14,172 nucleotides of DNA from Entrophospora sp. SA101 (GCA_958430865.1 CAUDNR010000927.1:1-14172); one strand, 5' to 3'; shown: positions 1 to 9,606, numbered from the stretch's first letter. Made by a program: numbers and translations. The notes: a model not told the origin generated them from the letters alone.

Positions 1-3000
1 TCGCTAATTGGTGGAAAAAAATCAGTCATCAAGGGTAGGCAGGCTGGTGTACAAATAGATTGCCATTTTAATTTATTGATTGATAAAGTTTTTGGAAACA
101 CATGTTCCCATCTTCTCAAATATGAGCTGAAATTCGATAGTTTATTTTGATTTTTTGACGGATTACTTGGATTAATGGTGTTATGTTTATAAATTTGTCG
201 TGTTGGTAATGTTTTACCGGGTGATTGTTTAATAAAATTTTTTCCCTTCTCACTTACACATGAACTTTTAGTTGATTCATGATGACTGCTGGTTGGTGAG
301 GGTGAAAGCTCTCGGTGATGGGTATCTCTTTGTAAATATCTTGATGAAGATGTTGGTGATTTTATGGAAATTGGCCTGACTGTACTTGAAGTGACTACTG
401 TAACATCGTCATCATCTGTTCTAATATCGTCGTGTGATGTTTGCGAATTGGATCTTATAATTTTATCTCGTTTCAAAGATACTTGCAAAGGATTGTAATT
501 ACTATTGTTATTATTATTATTATTATTATTATCGAAATTGTTATCATTATTTGTTTCAGATAATGAACTGCCTGATAATTTTGATTTGAAAAACTGTGGA
601 ATTTGACGATTCAATTCCAAATGAGTAAAAGGCGCCATTATATGATCAAAACTTAATGTTTTTGGTAAGCTCCTTGATAGTTCATTACTATGACCTCTTG
701 ACGATGATGATCGAGTGGATATTAAATAATCATTTTGGGATTTTCGCGGATGTGAGAGATCCGGCGATTTACTTATAGGACTTGTATAATCATTAGGGTG
801 TAGTGAAGATGATGCTTTTAAATACATGTCATTTTCAATATTATCTTTTAATGGTTTATTCTTGGGTTTTAAGGTTAATTTTGCTTCATTTCTAGAGAAA
901 ATATTTTCATCATACGCAGAATAATCATATTCCAGATCATCATCGTCGTCGTCTTTTCCTTCTTCTTCTTTATTTGTATTCTTGGCATTTTGTGAATTAT
1001 TACCATCAATATTTTCGATCAAGTATGGAATTAAGATTGATGATATTTCATGTTCCATAATTCCCATCATTTGTATTTCATACATTCTACATCTCGTAAC
1101 AAACTTATCAGGTTTAAAGGGTTTATCCTGATTCCTGTGATAGAAACTACAATCAATCCAATTTGGTTTTTTATAATATGATTGATAAACATAATTTGGA
1201 TCGTTATCATCATCATAATTTAATGGATCTCTTGATTCTAATTTAATAATGTCTTTAGATTGTTGCAATGATTTATTATTGTTGCAATTTAAATTATTGT
1301 TATTATGATTTAAATTTAAATTATAATTATTCTCATTACTACCATTACCGTTACCGTTACCGTTACCATACGCATTATTTACACCACCATATCCACCATG
1401 TCCATTATTCATATTTCCTATTGATTTCTGATCATTCAATTCAAATGATGGAATTTTTAATAGTTCTTTTGACTTGAATTTAAATAATGGAACAGTGTGT
1501 AAAGGTATTTTTGACAAGCATACTAAATCCATTCCAATACCGTTATCTATCATTCTTTCAGTTGTTATTCTCAATAATTTTTTATCTACGTCAAATCTGC
1601 CGCATCCTGGTGTAACTATTACTATTGATAAACCTGTTCTAAGCAAATCTCTGTCAACATAATGTTTATCAAAAGGATTCAATGCTAAATTAATAGCTTC
1701 CAAGATATTTCCTTCGAACGCATAAGAATTCTTGCCTAATAGTATTTGGTAATTTCCGCCATCTGAACAATGTTTTTCCCTTAACAGAATATTCCGTTGA
1801 TACCTTAACAATTCTTCTTTTAAAGAAACCAATGTAGTTGACCAATCAGATTTTGTTTCCCAATCCACTATAACTTTATAAAAATCTTTACAATACCTAG
1901 ACTCATAATCCACTCTTAACGAAGGATCATCTTTCAGATTTGGATCATTTTCCAAATCATCATTATCATAAAAAATTCTGGAAAACAATACAATTGAAAT
2001 AACATGATTTGTACCCAACAGTTTCCAATTATGAAATAATTCAGTGAAAAATCCATCAACAGCTTTCTCAAAAAACAGTTCACCATCATCATCAAATTCC
2101 CACATTTCCCTTGACATTTGAACAAATATAAAAAGTTTTGCAGATTCTGATCTAAAAATTGGTTTAGTATTATCTGTTACGTATCCACATGAAACCTATT
2201 TAATAGGAGAAAGGGTTTTCAGCATAATTAAATTAAATATTTATTGTCTTATATACATTAATATATGCATTTGATTTTACCTGTTCACCTTTAACAAAAA
2301 TTCTTTTTATTTGAGCACGTATGCACCCAGCAAACTCAATTCTTTTACCGACATAAACACAAGTGTCGTTTAAACTAAGTCTAAGTCTCCACATATCACT
2401 TCTACCTATATATTGATCTCGAAAAGTGAATTCAACATATTCAGCTTCGACTAATTCTGGATCAACCTTTATATTAATTGATTGGTCAATTGATTTAAAA
2501 AAAATTTTTAATCAAAATAAAACCAAATCTCTTTTATAAACTAAAATCATACTCTACCTCTCTAACTATTACATTTGTTCTTGACTTAAAATTAAATAAG
2601 TCAGCAATAGACTTGATTACAGAAACATGAGATGTATTAGTATCTCTAGTTGTATTAACAATATCTTTATCAGAATTTATATTTGCCTTGACAATTAAAT
2701 GTTTTGATAGATTGGGTGATTCATTTAGATTATGAATTTCAAATAATTGTCCATCCTTGATCCCAGTAAAAGAATCAGGATTTAGTACGATAAAATCACG
2801 TTTGTAGAATTCATCTTTATCTTTGTCTTTATCTATTTTATCTTTATGTACCCATAAATTTAATTTTCTCGTTGAGTTGTTATTATTGTTGTAATGGTTG
2901 AATGATGATAAATCTACATTACTATTATTGTTGGTGATGTTATTACTATTATTGTTGTTAGCATTATGATTTTGTATTGTAATATTTGATAAATATGTTG

Positions 3001-3052
3001 AAGCAGAAGAGTAACTACTGCTGGTGGTACTAGTTGAAATTAAATTTTCCAT
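1..3052 (-). CDS. IML1: IML1, GATOR1/SEACIT subunit (N-terminal ~958 codons, runs off left end)
   Basis: Iml1 (DEPDC5 in animals) is the scaffold of the SEACIT/GATOR1 complex with Npr2 and Npr3. It acts at the vacuole membrane as part of the GTPase-activating complex for Gtr1/RagA and so lowers TORC1 activity when amino acids are scarce. Exons read 3052-2558, 2466-2281 and 2195-1 (open to the edge), all in phase 0, with GT-AG introns of 91 and 85 nt. Residues 1-165 hold a Ser/Asn-rich leader, then LWVHK and VLNPDSFTGIKDGQLFEIHN. Exon 2 carries FRDQYIGRSDMWRLRL and IEFAGCIRAQ. Exon 3 carries CGYVTDNTKPIFRS, MWEFDDDGELFFEKAVDGF, NPFDKHYVDRD, VTPGCGRFDVD, MIDNGIGMDLVCL, KPNWIDCSFYH and, near the edge, CTPACLPLMTDFFPP, all matching remembered family motifs. 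The DEP domain would lie beyond the window. Asn-rich linkers near residues 30-62 and 490-540, an Asp/Glu tract and a long Ser-rich stretch are inserted. The start is the ATG at 3052-3050; the TTG one codon earlier is unlikely in a eukaryote. Confidence 0.95.
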
Positions 3053-3160
3053 CAAGAATGAAATAAAATAATTCTAATATGTACAAGAAAGGTGATAAAA
3101 TAAATAAAGATCTAAAATGAATTAATCACATTTGTAAACGTTACACTTGATCGCGCATTT

Positions 3161-3170
3161 TATATTTATA
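3161..3170 (-). promoter_or_regulatory. TATA-like element upstream of IML1
   Basis: The minus strand reads TATAAATATA here, about 110 nt before the IML1 ATG and just downstream of a short GC-rich patch (GCGCG). Position and sequence suit a TATA element, but TATA-like strings are common in DNA this AT-rich. Confidence 0.35.
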
Positions 3171-3259
3171 AGCAAGATTTTAATTTTTTTTTTAATAAAA
3201 TAAAAATCATATTACATGTATAAAGCATACAATTTATAAAATATTTAATGGAATGCAAA

Positions 3260-3265
3260 TTTATT
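3260..3265 (-). terminator. candidate poly(A) signal of the BTB-BACK gene
   Basis: AATAAA on the minus strand, 35 nt after the proposed stop of the BTB-BACK gene (3302-3300) and before the IML1 promoter. The two same-strand genes are only about 250 bp apart, so termination should occur in this gap. AATAAA is frequent by chance in AT-rich sequence. Confidence 0.35.
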
Positions 3266-3299
3266 TACAGGAAAATATTTACTAATCAATGATTCAGAT

Positions 3300-4828
3300 T
3301 TATGGACCAATAATTATTCTTGTCCATCCATTTGGTCTTGAAGCTAACAAAAATATATCATTAATACAATGATCATCATAAAAAATAATATTTAATAATA
3401 ATTTAAGGATAAATACCATATTTTGAAGATGCTGTTTTATATGCAGTTATTTTTGCAAAATCTGGCATTTTATCTGATTAATAATCCAATAAAATTTAAT
3501 TAGTTACAATTAAAGAAAAAAAAAATATATTGCTAATGTCTGATATCAAAAAAAAACTTATAGTTTACCTCTGGAATAAGGATGATGTCTTTTAGGAGGA
3601 ATAGGATTCTTTTTAGGTCGATCAGGTTTAATAAAATGCCATAAAATATCTTCATACAATTCATTTGGGAATATTGGTCTGTAAGGAGACACTTTATTAT
3701 CAAATTCCTTGGTGGTCATATGAAAGAATCGAATAAAAGGTATGAAATTATGTAAAATCCTTTCCAAACTATCAAAATCTCTTTGTTTCCAATTTTCCAT
3801 TCCATCAGGCAAGTTAGAATCTTGCATTGTTCCCCATATCACAATATTATGCCAAATTTCTGATTCTTTCATTTGGAGTTCGTCTCTTTTAATAATTTGT
3901 AAAAGAATTGATTCATCTAATTGATAAAATTTTGTTGATTCAAATAACATCCAAGGTTGTTTACATATTGCTAAAATACAAAATTCTTGAAGGCTTTTCC
4001 AATCATCATTTTGAAATGCTATGGTTAATGTCTCAATTGGATGTTCTTTTATCCATGATGAATGTTTTTTAACAAGATATGATTCAATAAATCCTGCTAA
4101 TTTTGGAAGAATTAGTTCATTTGCTGCTGTTAAACAATCTAAAATACTCTGAACATTTTTATTTGAAAATTTTACAATTCCTGAATATAAATATCTACAA
4201 AAAAATAATTAATAGTTAATAAAATATATATTATAAAATAATAAATAATAATAATTGATGAATGTTTTTTAACAAGATATGATTCAATAAATCCTGCTAA
4301 TTTTGGAAGAATTAGTTCATTTGCTGCTGTTAAACAATCTAAAATACTCTGAACATTTTTATTTGAAAATTTTACAATTCCTGAATATAAATATCTACAA
4401 AAAAATAATTAATAGTTAATAAAATATATATTATAAAATAATAAATAATAATAATTAATAAATAAATATAAATTATTTTTTACACTAAAATGATTTTAAA
4501 TATTTTTGGAGAAATATTTGGTTTTGTAATTAAAATTTTTCCATCATGTTTTTTACTCCAATTTTCTGATAAAGCTGCTTTGAAATAAGGTGTTTGGGCA
4601 CGAAGAACCAATGAATGAGCCTTGAAAGTTTTTACATTGTTTTTTACTCCAATTTTCTGATAAAGCTGCTTTGAAATAAGGTGTTTGGGCACGAAGAACC
4701 AATGAATGAGCCTTGAAAGTTTTTACATCATCACCACTACCAACAGTAATAATAACATCACAACTATCTTCTTCTTTAAGCAATTTGCCGTAATTCTCCA
4801 ATACGTCTTCCCATAAAATGTTTGTCAT
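3300..4828 (-). CDS. BTB-BACK domain protein, interrupted by a frameshifting tandem duplication
   Basis: BTB (POZ) domains dimerise and often serve as Cullin-3 adaptors; this family is highly expanded in Glomeromycotina. Exon 1 (4828-4484) encodes a BTB start: MTNILWEDVLENYGKLLK, CDVIITVGSG, FKAHSLVLRAQTPYFKAALS, then ITKPNISPKIFKIILV. Exon 2 (4194-3569) continues YLYSGIVKFSNKN, LDCLTAANELILPKLAGFIE and a BACK domain (LLQIIKRDELQMKESEIWH, FIPFIRFFHMTTKEFDNKV). Two short downstream exons (3473-3417 and 3343-3300) fit in phase 1-1 with GT-AG borders and end in RIIIGP-stop. Otherwise exon 2 reads on to a stop at 3558. No TLDc domain, common in relatives, is seen. Exon 1 carries a perfect 91-bp duplication that breaks the frame after SENWSKK. 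Without it exon 1 is 254 nt and every exon phase agrees (981 nt, 326 aa). A 200-bp duplication repeats the exon 2 start. It may be a pseudogene, a spliced variant or an assembly error. Substrate or partner unknown. Confidence 0.85.
4056..4455. repeat. perfect 200-bp tandem duplication across the intron 1/exon 2 junction
   Basis: Positions 4056-4255 and 4256-4455 are identical with a period of exactly 200. The unit holds the first ~139 nt of exon 2, its acceptor (TTTTTGTAG on the minus strand) and part of intron 1. There are therefore two acceptors, with exon starts at 4394 and 4194. Entering at 4394 runs into intron sequence and out of frame. Using 4194 makes a 289-nt intron and leaves the protein unchanged. 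The ancestral intron would have been 89 nt, matching the others in this window. Confidence 0.95.
4547..4728. repeat. perfect 91-bp tandem duplication inside the BTB coding exon
   Basis: Positions 4547-4637 and 4638-4728 are identical. The unit encodes the core of the BTB domain (FKAHSLVLRAQTPYFKAAL region). Because 91 is not a multiple of three, reading through both copies shifts frame and reaches a stop at about 4553. Removing either copy gives a 254-nt exon that ends in the correct phase for exon 2. Confidence 0.95.
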
Positions 4829-4914
4829 TGGTATATTTTTTTTGTTTTATGGATTAGGTTTAAAAAAAAAAGATAATATGTCACGCAGCATCATAATGAT
4901 TTTAATTATCATTA

Positions 4915-4924
4915 TTTTTTTATA
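4915..4924 (-). promoter_or_regulatory. TATA-like element upstream of the BTB-BACK gene
   Basis: The minus strand reads TATAAAAAAA about 90 nt before the ATG at 4828, followed by an A-rich leader ending ATACCAATG. Placement is similar to that of the IML1 element. Weak evidence on sequence alone. Confidence 0.3.
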
Positions 4925-5074
4925 TTCGGACTTAACTTTTATTATTTTTGCCTAAAGAATGTGACCCTTACTTATCACGCCGCCCCAGGTACACTAAAAA
5001 CCCTTTTTACACGGGAGAATGCCATAAACCACATGATTTTTGGGGTAATGAATGTTCTAGTTTTTGAACTACGA

Positions 5075-5084
5075 GTCACGTGAC
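5075..5084. promoter_or_regulatory. CACGTG palindrome (bHLH-type site)
   Basis: GTCACGTGAC is a perfect 10-bp palindrome and fits RTCACRTGAY, the consensus known for Cbf1-type bHLH factors; Pho4-type factors also bind CACGTG. It lies about 250 bp upstream of the BTB-BACK start. Binding is inferred from sequence only. Confidence 0.35.
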
Positions 5085-5399
5085 ATTGATAATGGCTTTA
5101 CTTTTAAATGCAGTTAAGTATTGGAATTTCTAAATGTTGTAATATTTACTTGACTAGAAGAAAAATGTGATTGTGTTGAAAAAATAAATTTTTTTGAAAA
5201 ACCTGGGCAATGGCTTTATTAAACAGTCATATAACTTCCAAAATTATACAATGTGTGTATTTTAACTTTTATACATATTTATCCAGGATTAAATAATATA
5301 TAGTTGACTAAATAGTCAGTTGGTTGGTTATCTTAGTTGACTATTTAATCAACTATTTTGGCTGATTATTTTAGTTGAACAAAATAATGGCATAATATT

Positions 5400-5960
5400 T
5401 TTACCTGAAAGGTATCGAAAGTGGTTTCAAATTCAAGATCCAATATCACAGAGCATCATATGAGAGTTGCGACAGACCTACAGTTTTCAATTTTTCTTTT
5501 ATCGTGCTCCACAAAAGCACATTGTCATCCGAGCTCGTTTATGATGACTGAATTTACACAGTATTAGCACAAAATCAATGATATAATACAAAATTATATA
5601 TACGCGCTTTAGTTACAGCACTTTTCAACACGTTTAAATTATTCTTTGAGGAATCAAACCTATAACAGTCAGACAGGATTTCACACTTGCTGATTTTACT
5701 ATATGATCGACACATCACGTTTTTCGTACAACAGACTTTAAAGGAAGAATTGAATGCAAGATTATTAACAAACAATTTTTACACTTTTAAATAAATACAA
5801 TCTCGTACTTTTGCTCTTTTAAACACAATCTTTTATTTGTCAGTAACTTTTTTTGTTGTCCGGCAATGCCCTTTCAAAAAGACCCATACTTTTTAGCTTT
5901 GAAGACCTAATTCTTTATGAAAAACAACATTATAACAATCACTTTAGTGTGATAAGATAG
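5400..5960. other. relatively GC-rich island without an intact gene
   Basis: This block stands out from its AT-rich flanks. The minus strand has a 66-codon reading frame (5775-5575) with unusually many Cys residues but no recognisable domain. The 23 bases at 5662-5684 recur inverted at 8050-8072. It may be a relic of a transposon or of a non-coding transcript; I cannot choose between these. Confidence 0.35.
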
Positions 5961-6561
5961 GGTATATTGAGGGCTTTCAGAAAATATATGGTTCGTTTGG
6001 TTTTTACAGAAGAGGAAGAAACTAGAAGAAAAAAAAGTTTTTATAAGTTATTTATGACCTTTTTATATAATGTAATTTTATTTATTTTTTTCTTTTCACA
6101 TTATTATATTGTATATAACTATTTTAGATGTACATCAAAGAAACAATTAAAAATAAAAAACGGTTTATAAGTTAATATAATTTTTATTTTTTTTTATTTT
6201 TTTTATAAAGGCAATATCCTGCTCATATAATTTTATTAGAATAAAGTAAATATAATAAAAATAATTCACAAAATAAATTCCAAATTAACTTTATATGAGG
6301 CTATTCCTCTTGAAAATAATTAAAAAGAAAATATATACATATTTAAATTTAACATTTCAGAAAAAACAGATATGCCAAACAAAGTCTATGAAGTTTATTC
6401 AGTCTCAATTTAACAATTTTAACTGCATCATAGATATTGTTGACTGATCCGGATATTACCTAGGTAATAGGAAGTCAGATCCAAATATAATTTTTATTTT
6501 TGTTTCCTTTTCACATTATTATACCAATATTCTCTAACTTTAGTAGATGTCCATGAATTAT
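5961..6561. other. AT-rich stretch with a diverged ~50-bp direct repeat
   Basis: No credible gene. A short plus-strand frame (to 6170) is mostly Phe, Tyr, Ile and Lys, as random AT-rich DNA gives. The stretch near 6090-6135 (CTTTTCACATTATTAT ... AGATGTACAT) resembles 6505-6553 (CTTTTCACATTATTAT ... AGATGTCCAT), suggesting an old duplication. Confidence 0.35.
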
Positions 6562-7112
6562 TTATTTTGATAGATTTTCTAATGATTTTTTTGCTACATC
6601 CTTTGGTAAATCTGTAGGATGATTAAATGCTTCTTGAAGCATTTTGAGTCCCTTATCTGTTTTTTTATGACTTTTATGTGGAGTGGTTTCAACTTGTAAT
6701 ATTTTATTAACTGGCGCAACTGTTATATCTTCAACTAGAACAGGTATATTGTCTCTAATTTCTGCTTCATCATTTTGTTTTGTTAATTTCTTTAACAAAT
6801 TCATTATGTTCTTTAACTTTTACAAAAGCAACATCTTTACTTTGTCTACCAACAGTGGAACATGGTAATGTTTTTATAAACTTCTTGATATAATAATTCA
6901 TTAAGGCATTTTAAGCCCTTTTCATCATATTATTAAAACCATTGTCATTCATTTCCTTTGTATTTTTTTAAAAAAAAAACATGTTCTGTAGGATCTGGAA
7001 GATTAAATGCATTGGTTAATTCATCAACAACAGACTATAGAATATCTCTTTGTTGTACTTTTGCTTGCTCTCCTTTGTGAATGGTATTTTTTTAATAAAT
7101 TCTGAGACAAGT
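6562..7112 (-). pseudogene. frameshifted relic of a repeat-containing protein gene
   Basis: I do not recognise the family. The 3' part (6804-6562) is an 80-codon frame, rich in Lys, Glu and Asp, ending GLKMLQEAFNHPTDLPKDV then SLENLSK-stop. Just upstream, a different frame gives FIKTLPCSTVGRQSKDVAFV and EHNEFVKEINKTK; the two join at an A-rich run, which suggests a 1-base slip. Farther upstream are LVSEFIKKIPFTKESKQKYN and, again in another frame, VVDELTNAFNLPDPTEHV. Thus an xLxEAFNxP-type element and an FIKxxP-type element each occur more than once, separated by frameshifts and stops. This looks like a decayed gene with about 200-300-bp repeats rather than random sequence. Alternatively the last 80 codons alone might be expressed. 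Neighbours give no clue to function. Confidence 0.4.
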
Positions 7113-8412
7113 GATTCCTATGGATTTAATGATGATTTTTACGATCACAAAGATAAATTATAATAGATCTTTATTTATTAATAATTATTAAAATGAAATT
7201 ACAATAATTTAACAAATTTCTATTTTGTAGGAATATTATAAAACATCTATTTATATTAATTCTAAAATACATTTTCTTATCAAAAATGGCTTCATCAAAC
7301 AACTAAATAATATTTATATCTGTCAAAGAAAGAACTTGTTAACAATTTAATCATTGTTAAAAAAGAATCCAATATCTTTTTATTAAAACAATAAAATGAT
7401 CCATGATAATATATCATTATTACCTATTATTTACTATATTAGAATGTCAACTAATATTTCTTTCTCAAAAAAAACAAAATAAAAATATTAGAATCATTTC
7501 TCTGATCATATCTTATTCATTGTTTAACTAATATTATAATTAATTGAATTAAAAAAAAAAACGTATGTATGTACCTTTTATGAATCTTGTTGTTAGCCAA
7601 AGAACACCCCCATTCATTCTTATTATTATAAACAAAAATTTCCACTAAATTTATTAGTAAGGAATTATTTATTAAATAATTATAATATTGACAGTTGACT
7701 ACTCAACCCAAAATCAATAAAGCAATTTTATTTCTAAAGGTGGTTTTCGTTTTCATTGAAATTACTAAATTTTTTTAAAATTTTACTAAAAATGGTAATG
7801 TCATTAAAAACTGAATGAATAACTTTCAACTGGTAATTCTTTTTCGTTTCTTTATGAAATCATACCTAAAATTTTACAAGGAAATAAAATAAGTCTCAAA
7901 GAATGCGTGTACAAAATATCACGTTCCTTGTTAAAAACTATATATGGGTGTACTAGTAACAAACAAAAAAATAACTTCGATTTTAATAGTAAAAATTGAC
8001 ATGTTTCACAAAAACTTTACATAGCTATGACAGTAGACATGTCGATCGCGTGAAATCCTGTCTGACTGTTATGAAATTATTGCAGTTGTTTCACGTATCA
8101 CGAATTAATATTAATATGAAATGATGACAACGTAATCAATCAAATAAGCCCCCTCCTTAGGAATCCCTAATATTCATCAAGTTAAACGGACAGCCATTTG
8201 CCACACACAGACAGCCCTGAAAGGGTTAAAAATAAAATAATATAACAATCATATAAAAAAAAAAATTATATAAAAGCAATTTTTTTAAAAGGAAAATATA
8301 TAAACATTTCTTTTAAAAAAAAATTTAGCATATAAACGAAAATTTGTTTTTTTTTTAATAAAAAAAAAAATTCCACACTAATAAATCCATAATAAAAAAA
8401 TTTTACAAAAAA
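7113..8412. other. AT-rich intergenic region with the promoter of the 8413 gene
   Basis: No coding sequence that I can support. It holds a short stem (TTAACAA ... TTGTTAA, near 7340-7361) and a less AT-rich patch around 8000-8220 that contains the inverted 23-base sequence (8050-8072) and a CCCCCT string (8149-8154) resembling a fungal STRE (CCCCT). TATA-like strings follow up to the ATG at 8413. Confidence 0.4.
8267..8276 (+). promoter_or_regulatory. TATA-like element upstream of the 8413 gene
   Basis: TATATAAAAG lies about 137 nt before the ATG at 8413. Two further TATA-like strings (near 8295 and 8330) are closer, so the start of transcription cannot be fixed from sequence. Confidence 0.35.
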
Positions 8413-8886
8413 ATGGATAATAATAATAATCACGATGGTTGGATTAATGGTTTTTATTTTAATGATGATACTCAAAACTCTATCGTCAATAATTTAATTC
8501 TTCAAAATCCTGGTGGAAATAATTTCACTCACCAGAACCCTAATTACAATAATAACTTATTTCATAATAATTTTTTTGGCCAGAACTCTGCCAACAATAA
8601 CTACGCTCATCAAGACACGACTTATAATAATTTTATTCGCCAATATTATAGTAGCAGTAATTTTGTCCGTCAAAATAATATCAACAGCATTGTTAGTAAT
8701 AATGGTCTCGTTAATCAAAGTTTGATTGGTTCAATTAGTATTATCAATAATAATGATAATGATCTCGCTGATCAGGTTTCAACTAATGCTACGAGTACTA
8801 CTCATCAAAGCTCTGCCAGCATTAATTTCGTTGACCAAAATAATTATTCAGATCGTCATCATAGATTATCAACTACAGAAATTTGA
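8413..8886 (+). CDS. asparagine/glutamine-rich repeat protein (157 aa)
   Basis: Unrecognised protein. It starts MDNNNNHDGWINGFYF and is roughly a quarter to a third Asn, with degenerate repeats of the form NNN-aromatic-x-H/R-QN: GNNFTHQNPNYNNN, ANNNYAHQDTTYNN, SSSNFVRQNN, and later SINFVDQNN. There is no signal peptide, membrane segment or known domain, and composition is of the prion-like or disordered type. The ATG follows an A-rich leader, as usual for AT-rich fungal genomes, and the frame is open and uninterrupted to TGA. The NNN-F/Y-V-x-QN motif is shared with the 12505 protein, so the two look like distant paralogues on the same strand about 3.6 kb apart. AATAAA at 9018-9023 could serve for polyadenylation. 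Function unknown; a simple-sequence expansion that is transcribed but has no role cannot be excluded. Confidence 0.6.
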   Translation: MDNNNNHDGWINGFYFNDDTQNSIVNNLILQNPGGNNFTHQNPNYNNNLFHNNFFGQNSANNNYAHQDTTYNNFIRQYYSSSNFVRQNNINSIVSNNGLVNQSLIGSISIINNNDNDLADQVSTNATSTTHQSSASINFVDQNNYSDRHHRLSTTEI

Positions 8887-9606
8887 CTAGTACTAGAGAT
8901 TGAACTAGCTTGCATCAAATTTCAACTTTTAATGTCATAAGTCAGTTGTTAAATAGAATTAACAATAATGACTCACAGTTAATAATTCGTTAATGTCAAT
9001 GACTAGTAACTGATAATAATAAAACAATAATAATTTTTTTTTATAAAATAATGGACAATAATAATGTAATATTAATTAGTTAATTTTCTTAGTTTTTTTT
9101 CTTTTTTTTTTGGTTTTTGACATTGTAATTCAAAATTAATTTCAATAGTAATGTCATTATAAACAATAAGCACACATTTGATCTTAGAAGACTTTAAATT
9201 TGTAACGCTTACTCTTTTATTCGACGCCTTTATTGTTCATATAAGTTGACTAGCTATTTTTAGGGTTTACTTTTGTGAATTAATTTAATTAATTATATTA
9301 CAGAAAATAAATTTATTATTTGAATTTGTGTGATACAAAAAGACGAAATAAAAAAAATATATTCATTTCTTTTTTTTACAACTAATTTATCTTCATCTTT
9401 TGGATAATGATGTAATTTATGAATCTATTTTCTCGGTCAAGTGAATTTTATTAAATTTAGGTATATATTGGCAGCACAATAATTACATCTTAAGCGTGTA
9501 GTCTTTGCGTAAGGTCGATTTTTTCTCATGTGCTTTTTATCTCAAATTTATAATTAATTTTGTTTAGTATTATTTTGTCTAAAATATATTTTTTTTAACC
9601 TGCAAA
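8887..9606. other. 3' flank of the 8413 gene, no gene seen
   Basis: AT-rich sequence with AATAAA at 9018-9023. An ATGGACAATAATAATG string at 9051 resembles the start of the 8413 gene (ATGGATAATAATAAT) but reaches a stop after ten codons. Nothing else is supported. Confidence 0.4.

Larger units (their letters stand above)
4829..5399. other. intergenic: BTB promoter region and short inverted motifs
   Basis: No convincing coding sequence on either strand. It holds the A-rich leader and TATA-like element of the BTB gene, a GC-richer patch near 4975-5000, a CACGTG palindrome (5075-5084), and a cluster of TAGTTGACTA-like repeats in both orientations (about 5300-5376), two of which can pair with neighbours (for example TGACTA-AA-TAGTCA). 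Confidence 0.5.

Noticed and set aside
1268..1662. Plus-strand frames opposite IML1 exon 3
   Set aside because: They lie entirely antisense to conserved IML1 coding sequence and have low-complexity translations.
2534..2557. Continuation of IML1 exon 1 to the in-frame stop at 2534
   Set aside because: The last seven codons are intron: a GT donor at 2557 and an AG acceptor at 2467 join conserved Iml1 sequence in phase.
3742..3924. Plus-strand frame opposite the BACK-domain exon
   Set aside because: Shadow of the BTB-BACK gene.
5655..5675. tRNA B-box-like string (GGTTTGATTCC, minus strand) suggesting a tRNA or tRNA-derived SINE
   Set aside because: The flanking bases do not form a T-stem and no A box or acceptor stem is visible.
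5575..5775. 66-codon minus-strand frame as a gene
   Set aside because: No domain, no clear promoter, short; kept only as part of the GC-rich island.
5967..6170. 67-codon plus-strand frame
   Set aside because: Composition is what AT-rich random DNA gives; begins with TTG, not ATG, and lacks any motif.
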